Source: Sulfitobacter guttiformis (GTDB lineage: Bacteria > Pseudomonadota > Alphaproteobacteria > Rhodobacterales > Rhodobacteraceae). From it: a stretch of DNA of 64,000 nucleotides. A program made the position numbers and the translations under genes. Below the pieces are notes generated by a model, which was not told the DNA's origin, did not search any database, and saw nothing but the letters and a program-made list of their open reading frames with translations. Of this stretch, positions 8,331-16,326 are shown in pieces; within the stretch, counting starts at the first letter, position 1; each line of letters opens with the position of its first letter. Where the stretch lies: NCBI RefSeq assembly GCF_003610455.1, contig NZ_RAQK01000002.1:186001-250000 (forward strand). Reading direction: 5' to 3'.

Positions 8331-8359
8331 AAAAAACCGCGCCGGATTAGCGGCGCGGT
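8331..8359 (-). terminator. Rho-independent terminator of the corrinoid gene
   Basis: On the minus strand ACCGCGCCG, a six-base loop and CGGCGCGGT form a perfect nine-pair stem followed by a run of six to seven U. It lies 29 bases past the stop of the corrinoid protein gene, so the DUF1638 pair is probably a separate transcript or read-through product. Confidence 0.85.
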
Positions 8360-8387
8360 CTGTGGATTTTGCGCTCAGTCAGCGGCG

Positions 8388-9086
8388 TTAGGCGTTGGCG
8401 CTGTTGTGCTTACGGCCGACCCACTCTTTTGCGGTCTCGACCGCAACAGCCGCGTCACGGCAATATGCGTCAGCACCGATGGCCCTGCCGAACTCTTCGT
8501 TAAGCGGCGCGCCACCGACCAGCACGATATAATCATCGCGTATGCCTTGCTCTACCATCGTGTCGATCACGACCTTCATGTAAGGCATTGTCGTGGTCAG
8601 AAGGGCAGACATGCCAAGAATGTCGGGGCCTTCTTTTTCCATCGCTTCAAGGTAGACTTCGACAGAATTGTTAATGCCAAGATCAACAACTTCGAAACCT
8701 GCACCTTCCATCATCATACCGACAAGGTTCTTACCGATGTCGTGAATATCGCCTTTTACCGTCCCTATGACCATTTTGCCGACACGCGGCGCACCGGTTT
8801 CAGCCAGAAGCGGCTTGAGAATAAACATACCGCCCTTCATGGCGTTTGCGGCCAGCAGCACTTCGGGAACGAACAGGATACCGTCGCGGAAATCTGCACC
8901 AACAATAGTCATGCCACCCACAAGCGCCTTTGTCAGCACATCGTAGGGCGCCCAGCCGCGAGCGATCAGGATATTGACCGCCTCTTCAATCTCTTCTTTC
9001 AGACCATCGTAAAGGTCGTCGAACATCTGTTGAACAAGTTCGTCGTCGTCGAGGTCAGCAAGGATGATTTCAGCTTCGTCAGACAT
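8388..9086 (-). CDS. B12-binding corrinoid protein (methyltransferase type)
   Basis: A 232-residue two-domain corrinoid protein. Residues about 1-90 are the helical cap domain ('NILIARGWAPYDVLTKALVGGM'-like, described in part); then 'KGDIHDIGKNLVG' carries the D-x-H-x-x-G motif whose His ligates cobalt, followed by 'SALLTTTMPYMK' and 'VGGAPLNEEF'. It carries methyl groups between a donor and an acceptor protein. The next gene upstream is a homocysteine S-methyltransferase, so the pair probably forms part of a split B12-dependent methionine synthase; the folate-binding and reactivation parts are not in this window. AAGGA precedes ATG 9086. Confidence 0.9.
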   Translation of the reverse strand: MSDEAEIILADLDDDELVQQMFDDLYDGLKEEIEEAVNILIARGWAPYDVLTKALVGGMTIVGADFRDGILFVPEVLLAANAMKGGMFILKPLLAETGAPRVGKMVIGTVKGDIHDIGKNLVGMMMEGAGFEVVDLGINNSVEVYLEAMEKEGPDILGMSALLTTTMPYMKVVIDTMVEQGIRDDYIVLVGGAPLNEEFGRAIGADAYCRDAAVAVETAKEWVGRKHNSANA

Positions 9087-9227
9087 GTCGTTTCCTTCTC
9101 AACGCGGGCGTCATGGCCGCGGCTTTTGCCAGTTTTGCCAGACACCTGTAAAAATACTAAAGCAATTGCGACCAGACAGGCGCAAAGCGCGACTCTGCTG
9201 GCCGGAACTGCGCTTCGGATTGTCGCC

Positions 9228-10241
9228 TCAGCTGCGGCGGCGACCCTTGCGGGCGGCGCGGACAGGTGCATTGCCATCGGTGCCATCACTCTCGGATGAG
9301 AATGGACCAAGGGCGGAGGTGATCTGCTCCAGCTCCGGTTTTTCACCTTTTGGCCGGCTATCTAGGGCATCGCGCATCCGCTCAAGGTGCGCTGGCATGG
9401 TTCCGCAGCAGCCGCCGATGATCTGCGCGCCGCAATTGCGCGCCATCACGGCATAGGTCGCCATCAGCTCTGGCGTGCCATCATAATGAATATGGCCCTC
9501 CACGTATTTGGGGATGCCTGCGTTGCCCTTGGCAATGATCGGGCGCTTTGGTTCTTTGGCGGAAAACCCCAGCACGGTGCGCAAAAGATCTGAAGCTCCC
9601 GTGCCACAATTGGCCCCGAAAGCGTCGGGCGCATTTTCTAGGCCCTCAACCATTTCGGCCATCGCGGCAGAGGTCATGCCCATCATCGTACGGCCCGCTG
9701 TGTCAAAACTCATTGTCCCAACCCAAGGCAAACCGGCGAGGGCAAAGCCTTCGGCGGCGGCGCGGTACTCTTCTGGCGCGGAAATCGTCTCCAGCCAGCC
9801 GATGTCGGCGCCCCCCGCCTTGAGCCCGTCCGCAGTCTCGTGAAACATCTCGACCGCACTGGCGTGCGACAGGCCGCCCACAGGTTCCATGATCTCGCCG
9901 GTTGGTCCGACCGAACCTGCAACGATTACCTTGCGACCAGCAGTATCGGCGACTTCGCGGGCCAGCTCTGCCGAGACGCGGCTCAGTTCGTGGGCGCGAT
10001 TTTGCGCTTTGTGCAGCTTGAGGCGTGATGCATTGGCCCCGAAACTGTTGGTCAGAAAGACGTCCGACCCTGCATTCACCGCACCGCGGTATAGTGTCAG
10101 GATCTTGTCAGGGGCATCTGTGTTCCAGAATTCCGGAGGCTCACCAGACTCAAGGCCCATGTTGAACAGGTTTGTACCCGTTGCGCCGTCGGCCAGCAAA
10201 ACGCCCTTTTCGGCCAGTAGATCAAGAAGGGGGTTGGTCAT
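9228..10241 (-). CDS. bmt: Homocysteine S-methyltransferase (split MetH or betaine type)
   Basis: A 337-residue TIM-barrel methyltransferase that gives homocysteine a methyl group to form methionine. 'LLADGATGTNLF' opens the barrel, 'GANCGTGASD' gives the first zinc Cys and 'IGGCCGTMPAHLERM' the other two. The protein is close to what databases call betaine-homocysteine methyltransferase, but the corrinoid protein just downstream suggests the donor is methyl-cobalamin. I chose ATG 10241 (MTNPLLDLLAEKG); a longer form to 10319 has no family support. It is divergent from purC. Confidence 0.85.
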   Translation of the reverse strand: MTNPLLDLLAEKGVLLADGATGTNLFNMGLESGEPPEFWNTDAPDKILTLYRGAVNAGSDVFLTNSFGANASRLKLHKAQNRAHELSRVSAELAREVADTAGRKVIVAGSVGPTGEIMEPVGGLSHASAVEMFHETADGLKAGGADIGWLETISAPEEYRAAAEGFALAGLPWVGTMSFDTAGRTMMGMTSAAMAEMVEGLENAPDAFGANCGTGASDLLRTVLGFSAKEPKRPIIAKGNAGIPKYVEGHIHYDGTPELMATYAVMARNCGAQIIGGCCGTMPAHLERMRDALDSRPKGEKPELEQITSALGPFSSESDGTDGNAPVRAARKGRRRS

Positions 10242-10491
10242 GGCAAAAGGCTCCGGTGTGAGGGACTCCCTGCAAGGCGGGAGGCTTTTGTTTCTTCCAT
10301 AGGGCGCTGCATGAGGCAAGCCGCATAATCTTCACCATGGTTATGAATTGTCCGCATGTGCCGAGCCGTCGCAGCGTTCCGCACCCGCGCACGGGACGCC
10401 TGCATGCTTGCAGCACCCAGTTCTCTACACTAAGAGGGAGACAAAAGGGCAGCGGGACTCCCCCGTGCCTCTCAAAATACAGGGGACGCCC

Positions 10492-11253
10492 ATGGCCCGC
10501 CGCAAGAAAATATACGAAGGCAAAGCAAAGATCCTCTATGAAGGCCCCGAGCCTGGTACGATCGTGCAGTACTTCAAAGACGATGCAACCGCATTCAATG
10601 CCGAGAAAAAAGCTGTGATCGACGGAAAAGGAGTGCTTAACAACCGTCTGTCCGAGTATTTCATGACTGGTCTGAACCAGATCGGCGTGCCGACGCATTT
10701 CATCAAAAGCCTGAACATGCGCGAACAACTGGTCCGTCAGGTCGAGATTATTCCGCTCGAGATTATCGTGCGCAATTACGCGGCAGGTACCATGTCAAAG
10801 CGTCTTGGCATCGATGAGGGCACACAGTTGCCGCGCCCGATTGTAGAATATTGCTACAAAGACGATTCTCTGGGTGACCCGCTCGTAAGTGAAGAACATA
10901 TTGCAGCGTTCGGATGGGCCAGCCAGCAGGATATGGACGACATTCTGAGCCTCGCTTTAAGGGTGAACGACTTTATGTCGGGTGTGATGTACGGCGTTGG
11001 CATCAAGCTGGTGGATTTCAAGATTGAGGTCGGCCGTGTCTATGACGGTGAATTCCAGCGTCTGATCGTGGCAGATGAAATTTCGCCTGACAGTTGCCGG
11101 TTGTGGGATATGGAAACGGGCCAGAAGCTGGATAAGGATGTATTCCGCCGGGATCTGGGATCGCTCACCGATGCCTACACGGAAGTGGCACGGCGGTTGG
11201 GTGTAATGCCCAAGACGTCCACTCCGATTACAAAACCCACGTTGATCAACTGA
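10492..11253 (+). CDS. purC: SAICAR synthetase
   Basis: A 253-residue phosphoribosylaminoimidazole-succinocarboxamide synthase, joining CAIR and aspartate in purine synthesis. '[11 protein letters not shown]', '[13 protein letters not shown]', '[17 protein letters not shown]' and 'VDFKIEVGR' are classic. The start at ATG 10492 ([11 protein letters not shown]) has AGGGG upstream; the frame is open further left but without family sequence. It heads a purC-purS-purQ run with short gaps. Confidence 0.97.
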   Translation: MARRKKIYEGKAKILYEGPEPGTIVQYFKDDATAFNAEKKAVIDGKGVLNNRLSEYFMTGLNQIGVPTHFIKSLNMREQLVRQVEIIPLEIIVRNYAAGTMSKRLGIDEGTQLPRPIVEYCYKDDSLGDPLVSEEHIAAFGWASQQDMDDILSLALRVNDFMSGVMYGVGIKLVDFKIEVGRVYDGEFQRLIVADEISPDSCRLWDMETGQKLDKDVFRRDLGSLTDAYTEVARRLGVMPKTSTPITKPTLIN

Positions 11254-11304
11254 CGCGCGCGTCGGATTGAGCTTAATTGGAAAAATGAAGAAGAGGGTCG
11301 CGGC

Positions 11305-11535
11305 ATGAAAGCACGTGTGCATGTGATGTTGAAAACGGGTGTATTGGATCCTCAGGGCGAGGCAGTGCGCCACGCGCTGGGGGCCATGGGATTTGACGGT
11401 GTGCAAGCTGTGCGTCAGGGTAAGGTGATCGAGCTTGATCTGGCAGAAGGCGCGACCCGCGCTGACGTAGAGCAGATGTGCGAGAAACTGCTAGCGAACA
11501 CTGTTATCGAGAGCTACTCGGTGGAGTTGGCTTGA
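11305..11535 (+). CDS. purS: FGAM synthase subunit PurS
   Basis: A 76-residue subunit of the three-part formylglycinamidine ribonucleotide synthase; it bridges PurL and PurQ. '[15 protein letters not shown]' and '[11 protein letters not shown]' fit the family, as does the length. Its TGA overlaps the ATG of purQ, coupling the two. Confidence 0.96.
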   Translation: MKARVHVMLKTGVLDPQGEAVRHALGAMGFDGVQAVRQGKVIELDLAEGATRADVEQMCEKLLANTVIESYSVELA

Positions 11536-12203
11536 TGCGCGCAGCGGTTGTTGTTTTCCCCGGGTCCAACTGTGACCGCGATCTGGCGGTTGCATTCCAG
11601 CAGGCGGGTGCTGATGTTACTATGGTCTGGCACAAGGACAGTGACCTACCTGCCAACATTGATATTGTTGGTATTCCGGGGGGGTTTTCATACGGTGATT
11701 ATCTCCGCTGTGGGGCGATTGCTGCCAACTCGCCGATTTGTAAATCTGTTGCGGCTCATGCGGCCCGCGGCGGTTATGTCATGGGCGTGTGCAACGGATT
11801 TCAGGTGTTGACGGAAACCGGACTTTTGCCCGGTGCACTGCTGCGCAATGCCGGGCTCAAATATATCTGCAAGACTGTGGGTTTGAAGGTCGAGACATCT
11901 GCATCCGATTTCACAGCAGGTTATGCCGTCGGTGAAGTGATCAATATTCCTATTGCGCATCACGATGGCAATTACTTTGCCGATGCGCAAACGATTGAGA
12001 CGCTCAAAGGCGAAGATCGCATTGCATTCACCTATATCAAAAACCCTAACGGCGCTCAGGCAGATATTGCCGGCATACTGTCAGAAAACCGCCGCGTACT
12101 GGGGATGATGCCCCACCCCGAGCGCGCAGCCGACGCAAACCACGGCGGCACTGACGGAGTGGCGCTCTTCCGCGCATTGGCCGGCGCGCTGACCACAGCC
12201 TGA
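11535..12203 (+). CDS. purQ: FGAM synthase glutaminase subunit PurQ
   Basis: A 222-residue class I glutamine amidotransferase that supplies ammonia to PurL. '[10 protein letters not shown]', '[10 protein letters not shown]', the nucleophile Cys in 'GVCNGFQVL' and the His/Glu pair in 'MMPHPERA' are all present. ATG 11535 sits in the stop of purS (TGATG), so I reject the in-frame ATG-less extension from 11478. purL is not in the window. Confidence 0.97.
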   Translation: MRAAVVVFPGSNCDRDLAVAFQQAGADVTMVWHKDSDLPANIDIVGIPGGFSYGDYLRCGAIAANSPICKSVAAHAARGGYVMGVCNGFQVLTETGLLPGALLRNAGLKYICKTVGLKVETSASDFTAGYAVGEVINIPIAHHDGNYFADAQTIETLKGEDRIAFTYIKNPNGAQADIAGILSENRRVLGMMPHPERAADANHGGTDGVALFRALAGALTTA

Positions 12204-12238
12204 CTTGAGCGTGCGCCACCCTGTGGTAGGGTGTTTTC

Positions 12239-14008
12239 ATGAGTGATAGCACCAGCGCAACTAATCCGTCTTGGCAACCCGCCGCGATAAGCTGGCGGGT
12301 GCGTATTGCGCTGTTTATCATGCTGATCTTTGCGATCGTCGTTATATCTGTCACCAATCGGTTACTGACCGACCGTTTTACAGAAAGCACCCGCAGCAGG
12401 GCAGAGCTGCGCATCGCTCTTTATGGCGGTAACCTGCTTGCCGAACTGCGTCAGAATGCGATTGTGCCACAGTTGCTGGGACGCGATCCAACATTGATCG
12501 CAGCACTCGAGACCGCCGATTATTCGCTTTCCACCCAGCGCCTGATTTCTTTCGTCGAAGAGATTGGCGCTGCCTCGCTCATGTTGCTGGACATGGACGG
12601 GCGCACGGTTGCCGCGACAGATCGCAACCGTTTGGGCGCCGCACACCGCGCCGAGCCTTATTTCGTCGATGCTATCCGCTCGAATGCCACAATCTTCAGT
12701 ACAATCCTCCAAGAGACGGGCGGTTACCGGTTCTTCTATTCCCGGCGCATCCAGAATGGTGGCACAACAGTCGGGGTTATCGCGGTAGAGGTTGACCTCA
12801 AAAAGTTCGAGCGGGCATGGGCTGGCATATCGGACGCCGTTATCGTGACCAACAGCACCGGCGAGATCATACTCGCGACAGAGCCGCGCTGGCGGGGCAA
12901 TACCGAGCTTGAGGCGTTGGCAAACCAGACGCCGCAAAGCGCGATAGAGCGCGCGATTCAGGCCACAGCCGACTGGACTGCACTGCCCCCTGATGCCTAT
13001 TTGCAGGGCGAAGCTGTGATGCGCCTTGAGACACGGGTTAATTTCCGTGGATGGCGGATGATCAGCTACACCACATATGCCTCCGTGCGTGAGCGTGTGA
13101 ACGGTGTGCTCGCCCTCGAAGTAATGGGTTTTGCGATTCTCCTCGCACTGACATTTTATTTTTTAAGCCGCCGCACTGCCGGCCGTGCCGCGATTTTCCA
13201 GCGTGAGTCGGCAGAGCTTCGCGCATTGAACGCCGCCCTCCAGCGCGAAATCGCCGAGCGCAAACGTATGCAGGAGACGCTGGCCGTAGCCGAGCAGACC
13301 CTTGAGCAGTCGAGCAAATTGGCCGCATTGGGCGAAATGTCGGCAGCGGTTAGCCACGAATTGAACCAGCCACTGGCGGCGATGAAGACATATCTCGCTG
13401 GTGCGCGCCTGTTGCTGCGCCGCAACCGTCCGGAGGAGGCCCTGTCTTCCTTCCAGCGGATCGACGATCTGATCGAGCGTATGGGCGCCATCACAAGGCA
13501 GCTCAAATCCTATGCCCGTAAGGGGCAGGAGGTGTTTTCACCCGTCAATATGGCCGATGCGCTGGCTTCGAGCCTCAGCATGATGGAGCCGCAGTTGCGA
13601 CAGCGGCAGGTTCAGATTGCGCGGATATTGCCCGAGGAGCCTGTCTATACTCTCGGGGACCGCATGCGTATCGAACAGGTTTTGGTGAACCTCTTGCGAA
13701 ATGCCCTCGACGCTACCAAGTCTGAGAGACACCCTAAGGTCGAGATCATTTTGAGCGCAGGCGAAACCGCAACCCTGACGGTGCGCGACAACGGTCCCGG
13801 GATTGAGGACTTGGATGCGCTCTTCGAGCCATTCTATACAACAAAACAACCAGGAGACGGTGTGGGCCTCGGCCTCGCTATCTCCTCGGGGATCGTCAGC
13901 GATCTGGGCGGGCGTCTGATGGCGCGCAACGGCCAGAACGGCGGGGCGGTGTTCGAGATGCAATTGCCAATCTATGACGGCACAAAACTGACAAAGGCGG
14001 CGGAGTAA
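12239..14008 (+). CDS. dctB: DctB-like sensor histidine kinase
   Basis: A 589-residue membrane kinase. A first membrane helix at about 20-42 and a second at about 290-308 enclose a periplasmic double-Cache-type sensor domain ('LLDMDGRTVAATDRNRLG', 'GVIAVEVDLKKFE'). A coiled coil leads to the H-box 'SHELNQPLAAM', N-box 'LVNLLRNALDA', and 'DNGPGIEDL' / 'GVGLGLAIS' ATP-binding boxes. This is the DctB architecture for sensing C4-dicarboxylates, though no dct transporter genes are nearby. It is followed after three bases by its response regulator. Confidence 0.88.
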   Translation: MSDSTSATNPSWQPAAISWRVRIALFIMLIFAIVVISVTNRLLTDRFTESTRSRAELRIALYGGNLLAELRQNAIVPQLLGRDPTLIAALETADYSLSTQRLISFVEEIGAASLMLLDMDGRTVAATDRNRLGAAHRAEPYFVDAIRSNATIFSTILQETGGYRFFYSRRIQNGGTTVGVIAVEVDLKKFERAWAGISDAVIVTNSTGEIILATEPRWRGNTELEALANQTPQSAIERAIQATADWTALPPDAYLQGEAVMRLETRVNFRGWRMISYTTYASVRERVNGVLALEVMGFAILLALTFYFLSRRTAGRAAIFQRESAELRALNAALQREIAERKRMQETLAVAEQTLEQSSKLAALGEMSAAVSHELNQPLAAMKTYLAGARLLLRRNRPEEALSSFQRIDDLIERMGAITRQLKSYARKGQEVFSPVNMADALASSLSMMEPQLRQRQVQIARILPEEPVYTLGDRMRIEQVLVNLLRNALDATKSERHPKVEIILSAGETATLTVRDNGPGIEDLDALFEPFYTTKQPGDGVGLGLAISSGIVSDLGGRLMARNGQNGGAVFEMQLPIYDGTKLTKAAE

Positions 14009-14011
14009 AAT

Positions 14012-15346
14012 ATGGCACAGGCGATGAAAATTGCGATTGTCGATGATGAACAGGACATGCGTCAGTCCATCAGCCAGTGGCTTGCCCTGTCGGGCTATGA
14101 CACAGAAACATTTGCCAGTGCTGAGGATGCTCTCAAGGTGCTGGGGCCGGAGTACCCGGGCATTGTCATTTCTGACATCAAAATGCCGGGGATGGACGGC
14201 ATGCAGTTTTTGAAAAAGCTGATGGGGAGCGATTCCGCCTTGCCGGTAATCATGATCACGGGCCACGGTGATGTGCCCATGGCCGTCGAGGCCATGCGCG
14301 TTGGTGCGTTTGATTTTCTGGAAAAGCCTTTCAACCCTGACCGCATGAGCGAACTGGCCAAGAAAGCCACTGCAACGCGCCGTCTGGTGATGGACAACCG
14401 CCTTTTGCGCCGCGAGTTGTCGGATGGTGGCCAGCTTATGAAAAAGCTGATCGGCCAAAGCCCCGTGATGGAGCGTCTTCGCGAGGATATACTTGATTTG
14501 GGGCAAGCCGACGGTCACGTCCTGATCGACGGTGAAACCGGAACCGGCAAGACCCTTGTGGCCCATGCGCTGCATGCCGTTGGCAGCCGCGCCGGCAAGA
14601 AATTTGTTCTGGTCAGTGCCTCGGCCTTTGAGGAGGATGCGCTCAGTAAGCGCCTGTTCGGACCGATGCAGCCTGAGGACGCCATTTTACCAGCGATGGA
14701 AGAGGCACGCGGCGGGACGCTGGTGCTTGAGGATGTGGAGGCGCTGAGCGAGACATTGCAGGCGCGGTTGCTGTCGGTGATCAACGAGCAGGGAACACCT
14801 GCCGAAACGCGCATCGTCGCCATCTCGAACCTGCAAGAGGCGGGGCGTACTTCGGAAGATGTATTGCGGTCCGACCTGTTTTACCGTCTGGCAGCCCTGC
14901 GTATCACTGTGCCCCCTTTGCGCCAGCGCGGCGAGGATATCCTGACGCTGTTCACTCGTCTGAGTGACCAGTTCGCCGATGAATACGGCTGTGACGCGCC
15001 TCAGGTGACAGCGCAGGAAGCTGCACAGCTGTTGCAGGCCCCATGGCCAGGGAACGTGCGCCAGTTGATCAATGTGGCCGAGCGGGCGGTGCTTCAGTCC
15101 CGACGCGGATCCGGAACGATAGCCTCCCTCCTGATGAGCGAGCATGACGAAATGCAACCTGTTATGACCACAGAAGGCAAGCCGCTCAAGGAATATGTCG
15201 AGGCGTTCGAGCGAATGCTCATTGATAACACAATGCGTCGGCACAAAGGATCTATTGCGTCAGTGATGGACGAATTGTGCCTGCCGCGCAGGACGCTGAA
15301 CGAGAAGATGGCGAAATACCAGCTGTCGCGCTCCGACTATCTGTAA
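14012..15346 (+). CDS. dctD: DctD-like response regulator lacking GAFTGA loop
   Basis: A 444-residue regulator with a receiver domain (phosphoacceptor Asp55 in 'VISDIKMPG'), an AAA+ domain (Walker A 'GETGTGKT', about 174-181) and a Fis-type HTH ('SVMDELCLPRRTLNEKM'). It is odd: after 'LSKRLFG' the region that should hold the GAFTGA sigma-54 contact loop is shortened to 'PMQPEDAILPAMEEARGG', and Walker B reads LVLEDVE instead of LFLDEI. It therefore probably does not work with sigma-54 in the usual way, as is known for the NtrC of Rhodobacter capsulatus. It follows dctB by three bases and ends before a strong terminator. Confidence 0.88.
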   Translation: MAQAMKIAIVDDEQDMRQSISQWLALSGYDTETFASAEDALKVLGPEYPGIVISDIKMPGMDGMQFLKKLMGSDSALPVIMITGHGDVPMAVEAMRVGAFDFLEKPFNPDRMSELAKKATATRRLVMDNRLLRRELSDGGQLMKKLIGQSPVMERLREDILDLGQADGHVLIDGETGTGKTLVAHALHAVGSRAGKKFVLVSASAFEEDALSKRLFGPMQPEDAILPAMEEARGGTLVLEDVEALSETLQARLLSVINEQGTPAETRIVAISNLQEAGRTSEDVLRSDLFYRLAALRITVPPLRQRGEDILTLFTRLSDQFADEYGCDAPQVTAQEAAQLLQAPWPGNVRQLINVAERAVLQSRRGSGTIASLLMSEHDEMQPVMTTEGKPLKEYVEAFERMLIDNTMRRHKGSIASVMDELCLPRRTLNEKMAKYQLSRSDYL

Positions 15347-15365
15347 TGCGAGGTTCGGAAGTTAG

Positions 15366-15398
15366 AAAAAAGGGGCGCAGTGATGCGTCCCTTTTTTT
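15366..15398. terminator. Bidirectional terminator after dctBD
   Basis: Six A, GGGGCGCA, a GTGA loop, TGCGTCCC and seven T form a stem (one G-U pair) that works on both strands: it ends dctBD on the plus strand and the small lipoprotein gene on the minus strand. Confidence 0.85.
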
Positions 15399-15430
15399 CT
15401 GGTCTAAATGCTGAGGCCGGACTGACCTGA

Positions 15431-15751
15431 TTAATCGTCGGCCGGATCGACCGGACCTGTGCCGCCTATTTTATACATTTGCAGTGCCGTGCCTTCGTCA
15501 TCCGTGCGGCACATCCAGCGCTCCTGAAGTGCAGGCACATCAATGATATATTGGTTAACCTCGACAATCGGCAGCGTCGTGTTGAGCTGGGAAGACGATC
15601 CTGTCTGGGTGTTGACCGCAGAGATGCAGGTCCGGTTGGCCCTTGCGTCGCGGCGCACATCAGGATCGGTATCGAACTCTGCCGGATCGCAGGCCGCAAG
15701 CGCAAGGGTTGCCACGCAAAGGATGAGGGCAGGGCGCGTGAAATTTCGCAT
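15431..15751 (-). CDS. Small putative lipoprotein
   Basis: A 106-residue protein with a lipoprotein signal: MRNFTRPALILCVATLALAAC, lipobox LAAC with Cys21 (given here as short description). The mature part contains two further Cys residues ('NRTCISAVN' and 'RWMCRTDDEG') that may form a disulfide in the periplasm. AGGAG precedes ATG 15751 at six bases, so a longer frame to 15790 is rejected. I do not recognise the family. It converges on dctBD through a shared terminator. Confidence 0.75.
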   Translation of the reverse strand: MRNFTRPALILCVATLALAACDPAEFDTDPDVRRDARANRTCISAVNTQTGSSSQLNTTLPIVEVNQYIIDVPALQERWMCRTDDEGTALQMYKIGGTGPVDPADD

Positions 15752-16326
15752 ATTGTCTCCTAAAATGCACCAAGTGGGGCGGATGCCCAAGTATTTTCGC
15801 CTCAGATCCTACGCGCAATTACACAGAGCGGCAACAACCTGTCTGGCCTAATGCGCCAGCATAACGGGCACCAAACTTTGCTTTGCGGGCGAATTGCTTC
15901 CATTTGATGTGATTGCCCATTGTGTTTGTGCGCTGCCTGCTCTTATTTAGGGGGATGGGCCTGTCAGGTGAAAAGTCTGGCAATCACGGTCCAATGAAGA
16001 ATTTCGCTGGGGCCACGGGCGCATGCCTGTACGCACCAGACCGATCGTGCCGGAAACGGCAACGCAGACGCTGCTGGATGTTGATGGCCCAAGTGCCGGA
16101 GATGACACAGTTTTTAATGGATGCGCGGCGCAACTTGCAAAAGCAGGTTGAGAGTCCCGCATCGGAGAAGAACCGCGATGACGCGCGCAAGAACTGAATA
16201 CAGTAACGGGAGCGGCCCCATGGGCAGCACCGCTGTGCCGTCACAAATCGCCCTGACAAGACACTTGACGTACCGTGCAGCACCCCCCGGGAGGCCGTCA
16301 CGTCCGCGCCCGTGCAAAAGAGTAAA
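15752..16326. other. Long region between lipoprotein gene and rne
   Basis: About 575 bases without a convincing gene. A 94-codon frame at 15913-16197 has no ribosome binding site or family resemblance. The part nearest rne contains several GC-rich inverted repeats (for example CAGC-ACC-GCTG near 16228) and a TTGACG at 16265. The simplest reading is a long rne leader, which in other bacteria is used for feedback control of RNase E, but this is inference. Confidence 0.4.

Noticed and set aside
8283..9299. 338-codon plus-strand frame opposite the corrinoid gene
   Set aside because: It is the antisense shadow of the corrinoid gene; no start signals or domains.
10340..10400. Possible SAH riboswitch upstream of the homocysteine methyltransferase, from an ACGCTGCGACGG segment
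   Set aside because: The flanking stems needed for the SAH fold are missing on the minus strand; only a short match to the GCGCTGC core.
15913..16197. 94-codon frame in the rne leader
   Set aside because: No ribosome binding site or family resemblance; composition like noncoding sequence.
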